Part shown: positions 16,504-24,933 of the stretch, piece after piece
Layout: every line of letters begins with the position of its first letter
How positions within the stretch are numbered: position 1 is the stretch's first letter
Assembly (NCBI RefSeq): GCF_030519355.1
Contig: NZ_JAUMKC010000015.1
Coordinates: forward strand, 62,001-126,000
DNA length: 64,000 bases
Direction: 5' to 3'
DNA from: Mucilaginibacter sp. L3T2-6
GTDB taxonomy: Bacteria > Bacteroidota > Bacteroidia > Sphingobacteriales > Sphingobacteriaceae
The notes under the pieces: generated by a model
Told to the model about the DNA's origin: nothing
The model's database searches: none
Seen by the model: the letters and a program-made list of their open reading frames with translations, nothing else
Translations under genes and position numbers: made by a program

Positions 16504-17365
16504 GACGGCGGGGGATTTCGGGGAAGATCAGCAAAGGTGTTTTGGCCCGCTGAATGGCTTCCTTCAATGGGTTTTCATTAAATAAGTGGTACCAGAAAGC
16601 ATGTTTCTGGTAGCGCAGTGCGATAACATCCGCGTGTTTCTCTTCGCCGATTTTTTCGAGCGCGTCAATCACGTTGTGCTCACGTGCTGTCAGCCAGCCG
16701 ATGCCCGGATAGCGCTCGGTAATTTTACCGGTAAACGCCGAAACCCGTGTTTCTTCAGCAAAATCGGGAATAATAACCGGCCGCGAAATATGGCTCAAAC
16801 TAACCTTTGCTTTCAGGCGGGCAGCAATACTTACCAGGTCATCAATCACCCGGTCATCAGTTGCTGCCAGGTCGGTACCAAACACAATATGCCGGATCTC
16901 CTGCCGTGTCCATTCCGCCGGAATAACCAAAACCGGGCAGCTAACCTGCTGAAGAACGGCTTTTACGTCACCGGCGAACAGCAGGTCACCATACGAGTTA
17001 GGGGACACGCCCATAATAATCAGCGTACTTTTTTTTCGCCGGGCCAATACTGCAACCCGTTCTGCCAGCTGGCCTTCAAGCGCCATGGGCCGTATTACCG
17101 GCATATAACCATTGAGCTTAAGACCGGCCAGCCGTTTTTGCAACCGCCGGGTCTCGTTGTTTAAACGACTGGTGCTGACACGCCTTTTGTCTGCTGCGCT
17201 GCTTTGCGGCATTACTGCAGACCCTACCGGCGGTATATAGGGCGTTATAGGGTAAACATTTATCAACAATATTTCGGCGCCCAGTTTCGCCACAACAGGC
17301 AGTGCGTTTTCTGCCGCACGCATTGCACCAGCAGAAAAATCGGTCAGTATCAATACATTTTTCAT
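16496..17365 (-). CDS. Universal stress protein, tandem UspA domains (USP-3)
   Basis: This 289-aa tandem UspA protein starts KNVLILTDFSAGAMRAAENA. The first-domain nucleotide loop is MGVSPNSYGDLLFAGDVKAVL, a shortened variant of the ATP motif. The second domain (from about 155, IRHIVFGTDLAATDDRVIDD) has no clear loop. It overlaps cdsA by 8 nt and is the first gene of the phospholipid unit. A single palindromic box (17420-17433) lies 54 bp before the ATG and is shared with the divergent membrane hydrolase gene. Confidence 0.92.
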   Translation of the reverse strand: MKNVLILTDFSAGAMRAAENALPVVAKLGAEILLINVYPITPYIPPVGSAVMPQSSAADKRRVSTSRLNNETRRLQKRLAGLKLNGYMPVIRPMALEGQLAERVAVLARRKKSTLIIMGVSPNSYGDLLFAGDVKAVLQQVSCPVLVIPAEWTRQEIRHIVFGTDLAATDDRVIDDLVSIAARLKAKVSLSHISRPVIIPDFAEETRVSAFTGKITERYPGIGWLTAREHNVIDALEKIGEEKHADVIALRYQKHAFWYHLFNENPLKEAIQRAKTPLLIFPEIPRRHE

Positions 17366-17419
17366 AAAAAACCGGGACTTAATTGCATACTAAGCTCGGT
17401 TGGCGACGCCTTTTTTAAA

Positions 17420-17433
17420 ATGATTATCATCAC
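17420..17433. promoter_or_regulatory. Single box between divergent genes (USP-3 and DUF457 protein)
   Basis: ATGATTATCATCAC has a perfect TGA-N6-TCA core. It lies 54 bp from the minus-strand ATG (17365) and 56 bp from the plus-strand ATG (17490), almost symmetrical. A weak palindrome GTGTTCCGGAACAG (17442-17455) starts 22 bp away. The -7 elements on both sides are poor. Confidence 0.5.
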
Positions 17434-17489
17434 CTAATCAGGTGTTCCGGAACAGTAGCGCAGGGTCACCTTATCGTTATTTTTATTGT

Positions 17490-18500
17490 ATGGATACGAT
17501 AACACATCTGGCCCTTGGCGCCTGTATGGGCGAGGCATTTGCCGGTGAAAAATTAGGCAGGCGGGCCTTGTTATGGGGTGCTTTAGCGCATGGCCTTCCT
17601 GATATTGATTTTGTGTCCTCCCTGTGGCTTCCTGCGCCGGCTGCTTTACTGGCGCACCGCGGTATTACACATTCCTTTATATTCTGCGCTGCAGCCGCCC
17701 CCGCTATGGCTATTTCAGTCAGGCGCCTGCAAACCCAACGCGCAATCCGTTGGGTTAAATGGGCGCTGTTCTTCGGTTTGATGATTTTACTGCACGATGG
17801 GTTAGACGCCCTTAATAATTATGGCGTAGGCTGGTTTGAACCTTTCAGCCAGGCACGGATCTCTTTTAACACCATCTATGTGGCCGATCCGTTCTTTACC
17901 ATCTGGCCATTAGGCGCATGCATTGCTCTGCTTTGCTTCGGAAAAAACCGGACGCGAAAAAAAGCATGGCTCTATGCGGGTTTGGGTATCAGTTGCTTAT
18001 ACCTGATTTATTGTGGTGCTAACAAGGTAATGACAGAACGCGCCGTAAGGAAACTGCTGGATAAGCAAAACATAGTGCACACCCGCTACTTTACCACACC
18101 GGCGCCATTACAAACCTGGCTATGGTATATAGTAGCCGGTAATGACAGTGGTTATTTCGTTGGCTACCGCTCCGTGTTTGACCGTAAGCAACAGCTCGGT
18201 CTCCGTTATTTCCCCCGAAATACATTTTTACTCGGAAAGGAACCGTACAGCAACGATTTAAAAAACCTGCTCCGGTTTTCGCAGCAATTTTATACTGTCG
18301 AGTTGCGGAAAGACACTTTGGTATTTAACGACCTGCGCTTTGGCCAGGTTATTGGCTGGCAAAATCCGGACGCCGGTTTTGTATTTCATTATTTTTTGGA
18401 ATACCCGCAACAAAACAAGCTGGTGGTTCAGCGGGGCAGGTTTACGGGCTGGAGCTGGCAAACCACCAGGTCGCTTTTCCAGCGAATCAGGGGAAACTGA
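17490..18500 (+). CDS. Membrane-bound metal-dependent hydrolase (DUF457/YdjM-like)
   Basis: This is an integral membrane protein of the YdjM/DUF457 group, annotated as metal-dependent hydrolase because of conserved His and Asp residues. ATG 17490 was chosen because it begins with the family start MDTITHLALGACMGEAF and lies 56 bp after the box; an in-frame ATG at 17442 would fall within that promoter region. Motifs seen are GALAHGLPDIDF and HRGITHSF (family metal-site residues) and LLHDGLDALNNYG. About four to five transmembrane helices are followed by a soluble C-terminal half of about 130 residues. The length of 336 aa fits the family. The physiological substrate is unknown. Confidence 0.88.
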   Translation: MDTITHLALGACMGEAFAGEKLGRRALLWGALAHGLPDIDFVSSLWLPAPAALLAHRGITHSFIFCAAAAPAMAISVRRLQTQRAIRWVKWALFFGLMILLHDGLDALNNYGVGWFEPFSQARISFNTIYVADPFFTIWPLGACIALLCFGKNRTRKKAWLYAGLGISCLYLIYCGANKVMTERAVRKLLDKQNIVHTRYFTTPAPLQTWLWYIVAGNDSGYFVGYRSVFDRKQQLGLRYFPRNTFLLGKEPYSNDLKNLLRFSQQFYTVELRKDTLVFNDLRFGQVIGWQNPDAGFVFHYFLEYPQQNKLVVQRGRFTGWSWQTTRSLFQRIRGN

Positions 18501-18576
18501 AAGTTCAGATAAAGCCGGACATGAAAAACAACAATCCATATATATTAAACCTGCGCCATTTGAGCATTGCCCCCTG

Positions 18577-19326
18577 TTATTGTGCCAGATACCCCCCGTC
18601 AACATTATAGTACGAACCGGTAACAAACGACGCCTTTTCGGAGTTCAGCCAAAGAGACAGTTCAGCCACTTCTTCAGGCTCGCCTAACCGCCCCATGGGA
18701 TGTAAGGCTTTTACCTGGTTCAGGGTAGCATCATCCAATATGTTTAATAACGGGGTTTTGATATAGCCGGGGCCGATTGCATTTATGCGTATTCCGCTAC
18801 CGGCGTACTCAAGTGCAGCAGCCTCGGTTAAACCGATCACTCCATGCTTGGCTGCAACATACGCCGGCGACCCCTTAGTACCCACTTTGCCCAGTATCGA
18901 GGCCATGTTAACTATGCTGCCGCCGCCGGAAGCGATCATTGCGGGAATTTGGTAGTGCATACCATAAAATACTCCGGACAAATTCACCCTGATCACCCTG
19001 TCCCAGCCGTCGATCGGATAGTCGGCGAGCGGGCTTAGAGGCCCGGCGATCCCGGCGTTGTTTACGGCGATGTGCAGACCGCCAAATTGCCGGACCGTTT
19101 GCTCAACCAATTTTCTGTTTTCATCGGCAACTGAAGTATCCGCTTTTATAAAAATGGCTTCGCCGCCCTTACTTTTAATCAAAGTAAGCGTCTCTTGTCC
19201 GCCTTTTTCATCAATGTCAGACACCACTGTTTTTGCGCCCTCCAAAGCGTACAAAACTGCAATAGCCCTCCCAATGCCCGAACCTGCTCCCGTAATAAGG
19301 GCAACTTTATTTTCCAAATCTTTCAT
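18577..19326 (-). CDS. Short-chain dehydrogenase/reductase 2
   Basis: This classical SDR has the cofactor motif TGAGSGIGRAIA (about residues 12-23), NNAGIAG, catalytic Ser in MASILGKVG and YVAAKHG (Tyr-Lys). The ATG at 19326 (MKDLENKVALITGAG) is preferred to an upstream GTG at 19350. At about 249 aa it is full length. It resembles the SDR at 1821. It stands alone on the minus strand between the DUF457 gene (convergent) and the PAS kinase (divergent); no box was found upstream. The substrate is not predictable. Confidence 0.9.
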   Translation of the reverse strand: MKDLENKVALITGAGSGIGRAIAVLYALEGAKTVVSDIDEKGGQETLTLIKSKGGEAIFIKADTSVADENRKLVEQTVRQFGGLHIAVNNAGIAGPLSPLADYPIDGWDRVIRVNLSGVFYGMHYQIPAMIASGGGSIVNMASILGKVGTKGSPAYVAAKHGVIGLTEAAALEYAGSGIRINAIGPGYIKTPLLNILDDATLNQVKALHPMGRLGEPEEVAELSLWLNSEKASFVTGSYYNVDGGYLAQ

Positions 19327-19555
19327 ATTATTTTCCGGAATATTTATCACTTAATGTTTAACAATCCATCTCACAAAGATATTAGTGCCCGGGCCGCTCA
19401 TTATGTTCGCAATCACCCCGGGATATGACCTTAACCACTTTTTTTACCGATCAGGAAAGCGTAAAGCGGGGTATAAAAAGTACCGGCGGGGAAAAATCAT
19501 TTAGAGCTACCCGCAATTTAACGCGCCTTTATCTATTATAATTCCTAAGAAATAA

Positions 19556-19589
19556 ATACTTATTTTATTAGTTTCTAATAAATAAGTAT
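19556..19589. repeat. AT-rich inverted repeat before the PAS kinase gene
   Basis: The left arm (19556-19571, ATACTTATTTTATTAG) and right arm (19575-19589, CTAATAAATAAGTAT) are complementary with one extra base in the left arm, giving a stem of about 15 bp and a loop of 3 nt. It ends 33 bp before the start codon of the histidine kinase. It may be an operator or a 5'-UTR hairpin. Confidence 0.5.
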
Positions 19590-19622
19590 ATTTATTAATT
19601 AACTCATGTAAGGTCCTTCCCT

Positions 19623-21164
19623 ATGACTAACGACCATCTGTCTTACATCCGGTATTATGAAGATCTGCCGGTAGCGGTATATGTCTGCGACCGGGACGAC
19701 GCCTTAGTGGGATATAATACAGCAGCCGCTTCATTACTTGGTATTAAGCCCCTTCAGGGAAGTAGGGATTGGTATCCGTCCCTGCAAAAATTCGACGAGG
19801 AGGGCCGCAGTGTCGACGCTCAATATAAGCCTGTAACAATAGCAATTAAGGCCAGCCCGGGCAGCCACCAGCAGGAACTCCGGTTCCGGTTGTCCGATGG
19901 TACAGACCGGTACATTTTGGTTTCGTCTGTTGCCATACGGGATGAGCATGGGAATTACGATGGCGCCATACATACGCTGACCGATCTGACAGCATTGCGC
20001 CATTTTGAAAGCCAGCAGTTCCTGCTGGCGTCCATCGTTAATTCGTCGGCAGATGCAATTATCACCAAAGATATGGACGACCACATTATCAGTTGGAACA
20101 AAGGAGCAGAGGAGCTGTTCGGCTACACAGCCGGCGAGGCTATAGGGCAACACATAAGCCTGATCATCCCTGCCGACAGGCTGACTGAAGAAAAAAGAAT
20201 TATAAAGGCAATAAGCAAAGGTAAGAAGATACAACGCTTTGAGACTAAGCGCAAAACTAAAAGCGGACACCTGGTGCCGATATCGGTTACCGCATCACCT
20301 GTACTAAATGCCCAGGGAAAAATTGTTGGCGCTGCAAAAATCCTGAGGGATATCAGCCAGCAAAAACATACGGAAGAGCAACTTAAAAATTACACAACTC
20401 ACCTAGAAGATACAGTAAAAAAGCGCACAAAAGAGCTTGATCAGGCCCTGAATAAAGAAAGGGAACTCGGCCAGCTGAAGAGCCGTTTTGTATCGATGGC
20501 TTCTCATGAGTTCCGTACGCCGCTCAGTTCTATCAAGCTTTCGGCGTCGCTTATCGAAAAATACGCCCAACCTTACTCTAATCAGCAGATATCCAAACAT
20601 ATCGCCAAAATCAAGAACTCCGTCGACGATCTTTCTGCTATCCTCGGCGACTTTCTCTCGCTTGAAAAGCTGGAGTCCGGCAAAGTCACAACCTCGCTCG
20701 CCAAATTTGAAATTACTGACTTTTGCCAGGAGATAACAGCAGAAATGCAGTTACTGGCCAGGCAGGGACAAAAATTAGTTTATCACCACCAGGGGCCCGC
20801 TGCTTTAGTAGTATTAGATCAGCAACTGCTAAAGAATTGCATGCATAACCTGCTATCCAATGCTATTAAGTACTCCGGGGAAGGAACGCAGATCAGTCTT
20901 AGCACCGAGCTTAAGAATGGACAACTTTCGCTGTCAGTATCAGATCAGGGTATTGGTATCCCCGAAGCCGACCAGCGGCATCTATTCAGCCCCTTTTTTC
21001 GGGCCGGAAATACCGGAACGATCCAGGGCACAGGACTCGGGTTAAATATTGTCGCCCGGTATATGGGATTGATGCACGGTACAATAGATTTTAAAAGTGA
21101 ACCTGGCCGGGGGACAACCTTTACAATGCACTTTGCCCAACCGGAAAAGACAAACAAACAATAA
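19623..21164 (+). CDS. Soluble PAS-PAS sensor histidine kinase
   Basis: This cytoplasmic two-component sensor has no transmembrane helix, so it senses an intracellular signal. The order is PAS 1 (about residues 8-120), PAS 2 with following PAC segment (about 135-250, including KDMDDHIISWNKGAEELFGY), a coiled-coil linker, HisKA with phosphorylatable His in MASHEFRTPLSS (about residue 295), and HATPase_c with N-box NLLSNAIKYS, G1 DQGIGIP and G2 GTGLGLNIV. No haem- or flavin-specific motif can be assigned by eye. A single-domain receiver gene follows after 64 bp, then the convergent receiver-Crp/Fnr gene. It is the likeliest upstream kinase of the island regulator. Confidence 0.93.
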   Translation: MTNDHLSYIRYYEDLPVAVYVCDRDDALVGYNTAAASLLGIKPLQGSRDWYPSLQKFDEEGRSVDAQYKPVTIAIKASPGSHQQELRFRLSDGTDRYILVSSVAIRDEHGNYDGAIHTLTDLTALRHFESQQFLLASIVNSSADAIITKDMDDHIISWNKGAEELFGYTAGEAIGQHISLIIPADRLTEEKRIIKAISKGKKIQRFETKRKTKSGHLVPISVTASPVLNAQGKIVGAAKILRDISQQKHTEEQLKNYTTHLEDTVKKRTKELDQALNKERELGQLKSRFVSMASHEFRTPLSSIKLSASLIEKYAQPYSNQQISKHIAKIKNSVDDLSAILGDFLSLEKLESGKVTTSLAKFEITDFCQEITAEMQLLARQGQKLVYHHQGPAALVVLDQQLLKNCMHNLLSNAIKYSGEGTQISLSTELKNGQLSLSVSDQGIGIPEADQRHLFSPFFRAGNTGTIQGTGLGLNIVARYMGLMHGTIDFKSEPGRGTTFTMHFAQPEKTNKQ

Positions 21165-21228
21165 AACTATTAGGAATATTAAATATTTATGCTCAAATTT
21201 AATTTATTGTTTGTAACCGAAACCACAG

Positions 21229-21594
21229 ATGAGAACAGTCCTGCTGATAGAAGACAACGACGATATACGTGAAAACACTTCTGAGTTGCTGGAACTGGAA
21301 GGTTATCATGTTCTGCCTGCAACCAATGGCCAGACCGGGCTGCAGTTTGCGCGGGAACATCTGCCTGACGTAGTGTTATGCGACATTATGATGCCGGTAG
21401 CCGATGGCTATGAGGTATTCAAACAGTTAAAGGCCGAACAGGCAACGTCGGCAATCCCTTTTATTTTCCTCACGGCGAATGCAGAAAACAAAGATATGGA
21501 AACAGGGATGCGGCTGGGTGCAAATGGCTATATCCGCAAGCCCTTTAGTGCTGAGGAACTCCTGGAAACACTCGCCCGCTGCCTGGGTGAATAA
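21229..21594 (+). CDS. Single-domain response regulator
   Basis: This is a CheY-like receiver without output domain. Acidic pocket residues are in IEDNDD, the phosphorylation site is Asp52 (VVLCDIMMP), the Thr/Ser switch is in IFLTAN, and the conserved Lys is in IRKPFS. At 121 aa it is a complete receiver. Its receiver is clearly similar to that of the receiver-Crp/Fnr fusion across the convergent junction (both share LLIED or LIIED, the CDIMMP segment and IPFIFLTA), suggesting a duplication. It could shuttle phosphate or act as a sink for the PAS kinase encoded 64 bp upstream. Confidence 0.93.
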   Translation: MRTVLLIEDNDDIRENTSELLELEGYHVLPATNGQTGLQFAREHLPDVVLCDIMMPVADGYEVFKQLKAEQATSAIPFIFLTANAENKDMETGMRLGANGYIRKPFSAEELLETLARCLGE

Positions 21595-21636
21595 CCGGTA
21601 ACACATATACCCGCTAGTCCAACAATGCTAGCCAGC

Positions 21637-22689
21637 TTAATTTTTCATCCGCTCCAGCCGTTTAGCATCAATTACAGATATTATACTTCCTGTTTTGTCT
21701 ATCAGGCCTTCGCTTTTAAAATCCGATAGGGTGCGGCTCACTGTTTCGGTAGCCATTCCTGCCAACGCTGCCAGGTCTTCGCGGGAAATTTTAATATTAT
21801 TGTTTGCCGGGCCGCCCTGACGATAAAGCCGCAAAAGCGCGTCGGAAAGTTTTTTGCGAACGGATGAATAAGCCAACTGCAGCAGTTGTTCTTCATTTTC
21901 GCGAATTTGGCCGGCCAGCAGCTTAATAAATTGGCGGGAAACGTCGGGGTAAAGGGTCAATAATTCCTCCAGCTGATCTTTCGGGATCAGGCAAAGCTGA
22001 CTGTCTTCCAATGCTGTTGCTGTATCGCTGTAGGTCTCATCCGCCAGCATGGCCTGTATACCCAGGTAGCGGTCGCTGCCATGCAAACCCGTTATGAGCT
22101 CGCGGCCATCTTCGGCCAGCTTACTGGTTTTTACCTGTCCGCTCAAAACAATATAAAGACCGTTGCCCTTATCGCCCTCGTAATAGATTACCTGGTTTTT
22201 TTTAAAATAACGGCTTTTACGGTCCTGTATAACCTTTTTCAGTTCCGCCAGGCCGTTGTTCCTGGCGATCAGGTGGCCCAGGTCATCAAGGCTTTTACTG
22301 TAAAATTCTTTTTGCCGCTCTTTCTTTTTCATGCGGCTTTCAATGGCATTCAATAATTCTACATCGTCAAATGGTTTTGTCAGATAATCATCCGCTCCCA
22401 TGTCCATCGCCTTGCGCAGGTCTACCCTATCAGCTTTCGCGGTTAGGAAAATAAACGGAATCTGGGCAGTCTCCGGTGTTTTTCCCAGCATGTGCAAAAC
22501 GCCGTAGCCATCCAGCTCGGGCATCATAATGTCACAAAGTATAATATCAGGCATATATGTCCGGGCCATTTCTACCCCTTCTTTCCCATTACCTGCCTCA
22601 TAAACTGTATGACCGGCCAGTTCCAATATTTCAGCGACACTTTCCCGGATATCGGCGGTGTCTTCAATGATCAAAATTTTTATGCCCAT
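21637..22689 (-). CDS. Response regulator receiver fused to Crp/Fnr-type transcription factor
   Basis: The 350-aa protein has three parts: a receiver (1-120, phosphorylated Asp53 in ILCDIMMP, Lys in YLTKPFD), a cyclic-nucleotide-binding-fold domain (about 150-260, with IYYEGDKGNGLYIVLSGQVK and a GREL segment), and a Crp-type winged helix (about 270-345). The recognition helix reads TETVSRTLSDFKSEGL, with E-x-x-S-R as in FNR, whose target half-site contains TGA. No N-terminal Cys cluster for an Fe-S centre is present, so the input is probably phosphorylation. It is the best candidate to bind the nTGA-N6-TCAn boxes of the island. Its own promoter has such a box pair, so autoregulation is likely. 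Confidence 0.93.
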   Translation of the reverse strand: MGIKILIIEDTADIRESVAEILELAGHTVYEAGNGKEGVEMARTYMPDIILCDIMMPELDGYGVLHMLGKTPETAQIPFIFLTAKADRVDLRKAMDMGADDYLTKPFDDVELLNAIESRMKKKERQKEFYSKSLDDLGHLIARNNGLAELKKVIQDRKSRYFKKNQVIYYEGDKGNGLYIVLSGQVKTSKLAEDGRELITGLHGSDRYLGIQAMLADETYSDTATALEDSQLCLIPKDQLEELLTLYPDVSRQFIKLLAGQIRENEEQLLQLAYSSVRKKLSDALLRLYRQGGPANNNIKISREDLAALAGMATETVSRTLSDFKSEGLIDKTGSIISVIDAKRLERMKN

Positions 22690-22730
22690 CGGAGGTTTCT
22701 AATAACGCGTGACTAATTACGCACCTGAAC

Positions 22731-22773
22731 CAAAATTATGAGAGTTTATACCGGAAAAAATGACCGCGGACAC
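22731..22773 (-). promoter_or_regulatory. Promoter of the receiver-Crp/Fnr gene with imperfect box
   Basis: A perfect -7 element TAATTTTG reads on the minus strand (22738 to 22731). ATGACCGCGGACAC (22760-22773; one core mismatch) precedes it by 25 nt, and the perfect box at 22782-22795 lies 22 bp further out. This suggests autoregulation with a weak proximal site. Confidence 0.55.
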
Positions 22774-22781
22774 ATAAGCTG

Positions 22782-22824
22782 ATGACCATCCTCATATAAG
22801 CGTCATGCACGATCTGTAAATTTT
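22782..22824 (+). promoter_or_regulatory. Island promoter for membrane histidine kinase
   Basis: The perfect-core box ATGACCATCCTCAT (22782-22795) is followed after 25 nt by TTTT within TAAATTTT (22817-22824), one base from TAnnTTTG. The kinase starts at 22907. The same box can act as the distal site for the divergent regulator gene. Confidence 0.6.
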
Positions 22825-22906
22825 ATGACAAAAATCTCGCTGGGGCCTGTCAGCAATCATTTGTTAGCCGTCTATCCCCTGCTAATTTGCAGGCATTAAA
22901 ATAATT

Positions 22907-23914
22907 ATGGACTATAAAAAATTTGCGGCGAAAATTTCCGGACAGACCGGGGAGTGGATACCCGGCATGCCGTATCGGTTCCTTTTGGTTTTTTGTGCCG
23001 GGGCAATAGGTTCTGTCTTGCTGCTGGCGGCGTTCGCAGTAACTTCGTACCTCTTTTCAAGCTGGCCGGACGCCGGAATCATGCAATTTTTCGGGGGGAT
23101 GGCTGTCATCCTGGTAGTGATAATAGTCTCTCTGCTTACTTACAACATTGTGAGCGAACATAACGGGAGGTTACATGCAGAACAGGAACATGAATTGGAT
23201 GTGTTAAAAAGTAACTTTATAACGTTGGCTTCACACGAATTCCGCACCCCACTAAGCTCCATCCTGCTTTCTGCTACGCTTATAGAAAAATATGCCCGCA
23301 AGCAGGACACAGAAAATGCGGCCAAACATGCGGTGAAGATTAAGCAGGTTGTTCACCGGCTGGAAGGTATACTGGAGGACTTCTTGTCGCTTGAACAGTT
23401 AGACGCAGGACAGGTTATTTCAAACGCAACCAATTTCAATCTTGATGCGCTGTGCCAGTTTTCAATAGCCGAGGCGCGCTTATCGGGTGCACCGGGACAA
23501 AATTTTCGCTACGAAGCCGCCGGGAATGCCGCTTTGGTACGCCTTGATGAAGTATTGCTTCAAAAAACACTAAGCAACTTACTGTCAAACGCTGTAAAAT
23601 ATGCAGGGGATGAGGCCGATATCTGCTTGTCAACAAATGTTACCGATACGCAAGTCATCATCAGGGTAAAAGATAATGGCGTGGGTATCGCTACAAAAGA
23701 CCATAAACAGTTATTCACAATTTTTTTCCGGGCTAATGATTCCGGCAATGTTCCGGGTACAGGGCTGGGATTGTACCTGGTAAAGCGCTATGTACAGCTT
23801 ATGGGCGGTACCCTGCATTTTTACAGCGAACCAATGCTGGAGACCTGCTTCGAAATGGTGTTCCCTATACATACCGCGCCGGAGACTTCAAGAAAGATTT
23901 TAGCTGTCGGCTAA
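22907..23914 (+). CDS. Membrane-anchored histidine kinase without separate sensor domain
   Basis: This sensor kinase of 335 aa has two N-terminal transmembrane helices (about residues 23-47 and 56-80) with almost no periplasmic loop, so it likely senses a membrane or intramembrane cue or a partner protein. HisKA has His about 110 in LASHEFRTPLSS. HATPase_c shows N-box NLLSNAVKYA, G1 DNGVGIA and G2 GTGLGLYLV. Its catalytic half closely resembles that of the PAS kinase (same LSSIxLSATLIEKYA-type helix), suggesting cross-talk with the same receivers. It is divergent from the receiver-Crp/Fnr gene and box-controlled. Confidence 0.92.
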   Translation: MDYKKFAAKISGQTGEWIPGMPYRFLLVFCAGAIGSVLLLAAFAVTSYLFSSWPDAGIMQFFGGMAVILVVIIVSLLTYNIVSEHNGRLHAEQEHELDVLKSNFITLASHEFRTPLSSILLSATLIEKYARKQDTENAAKHAVKIKQVVHRLEGILEDFLSLEQLDAGQVISNATNFNLDALCQFSIAEARLSGAPGQNFRYEAAGNAALVRLDEVLLQKTLSNLLSNAVKYAGDEADICLSTNVTDTQVIIRVKDNGVGIATKDHKQLFTIFFRANDSGNVPGTGLGLYLVKRYVQLMGGTLHFYSEPMLETCFEMVFPIHTAPETSRKILAVG

Positions 23915-23953
23915 GTTAGATCGATATAATATCCGGCAATTATATCAGGCAGG

Positions 23954-24019
23954 CTGATGAACGTCATCCTGCAGGCTGATACGGGTCATTCTCCCTGACC
24001 AGCGGATGCGGGAACTTTG
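23954..24019 (+). promoter_or_regulatory. Island promoter: two boxes 22 bp apart plus -7 TTTG (USP-4)
   Basis: CTGATGAACGTCAT (23954-23967) and CTGATACGGGTCAT (23976-23989) have perfect cores and start 22 bp apart. TTTG (24016-24019, in GAACTTTG) follows after 26 nt. The ATG is only 8 nt past TTTG (24027), so the mRNA may be nearly leaderless. Confidence 0.75.
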
Positions 24020-24026
24020 ATCTATC

Positions 24027-24878
24027 ATGAAAACAATACTTATTTTAACCGATTTTTCAGAAAATTCAGCCTGCGCTGCCGAAGCAGCACTATTGCTCAG
24101 CACGAAATTACACGCCAATTTGTTGCTTTTTAATACTTATATAGATTATGCAGCATTGCCGTATGAGGCCGGGGGCGGCTGGGACATTCACGGGTACTCG
24201 CGCAGGGAACACAGAAGCCTGAAGCAACTGGATTCCCAGTTGGATGGACTTGAATCCCTCGCCGCGCAAATGTCCCCCGCTGAATGGAAACCATCAATAT
24301 TCGTACGCTCAGCCAATTCGGACCTTGGAATGGAAGTAGCAGATATAGTAGAGGATAACGACATTGAGTTGGTGGTAATGGGTGCAAGGGCGCATAAACC
24401 TGATGATCCGTTGCCCGGATCTGACACGGGGGCAGTAATAAAAAAAGCCCACCGGCCGGTGCTTGTGGTTCCGGCAAAAACAAACCTGCTGCAAACCCGT
24501 AAGATCATATTCGCGACTGACTTTGATAATGCCGGTATCAGCGCCATTCATTACCTGATGAAACTTGGCAGGCTGTTTAACTATCAGATTGAGGTTGTTC
24601 ATGTAAATCCTCCCGGCCAACACAACGATAATGCGAAAGCGACGGGTTTTAAAGACCAGCTAAGCGCACTTAACTACCAGGGATTAAGTTACCACGAAAT
24701 AAACGGAAACGACCTGGTGGGCCGCTTGAACCGGGAGTTAAGCGAAAGCGGACCCGCCATTTTAGCCATGGTACACCATCAGCTGCCCTTCTTTACCCGG
24801 TTATTTACACACAGTAAAACCAAATCGGCCTTGGACCGTCAGCATGTTCCGATGCTGATCTTTCCCGGCGGCAAATAG
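24027..24878 (+). CDS. Universal stress protein, tandem UspA domains (USP-4)
   Basis: This 283-aa tandem UspA protein starts KTILILTDFSENSACAAEAA. The first domain has an ATP-type loop (MGARAHKPDDPLPGSDTGAVI, about residues 115-135). The second domain begins near residue 152 (TRKIIFATDFDNAGISAIHY). It resembles USP-6 (30514-31377) along its whole length, for example in the LTRLGRLFN- or LMKLGRLFN-type helix and the ANLLLFNTY start. Another USP gene follows after 55 bp on the same strand, so they are probably cotranscribed from the double-box promoter. Confidence 0.93.
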   Translation: MKTILILTDFSENSACAAEAALLLSTKLHANLLLFNTYIDYAALPYEAGGGWDIHGYSRREHRSLKQLDSQLDGLESLAAQMSPAEWKPSIFVRSANSDLGMEVADIVEDNDIELVVMGARAHKPDDPLPGSDTGAVIKKAHRPVLVVPAKTNLLQTRKIIFATDFDNAGISAIHYLMKLGRLFNYQIEVVHVNPPGQHNDNAKATGFKDQLSALNYQGLSYHEINGNDLVGRLNRELSESGPAILAMVHHQLPFFTRLFTHSKTKSALDRQHVPMLIFPGGK

Positions 24879-24933
24879 GCGACTGGTGTACAAACATTCC
24901 AAACACTACTGACGGCGCATCAAATTGATGAGC

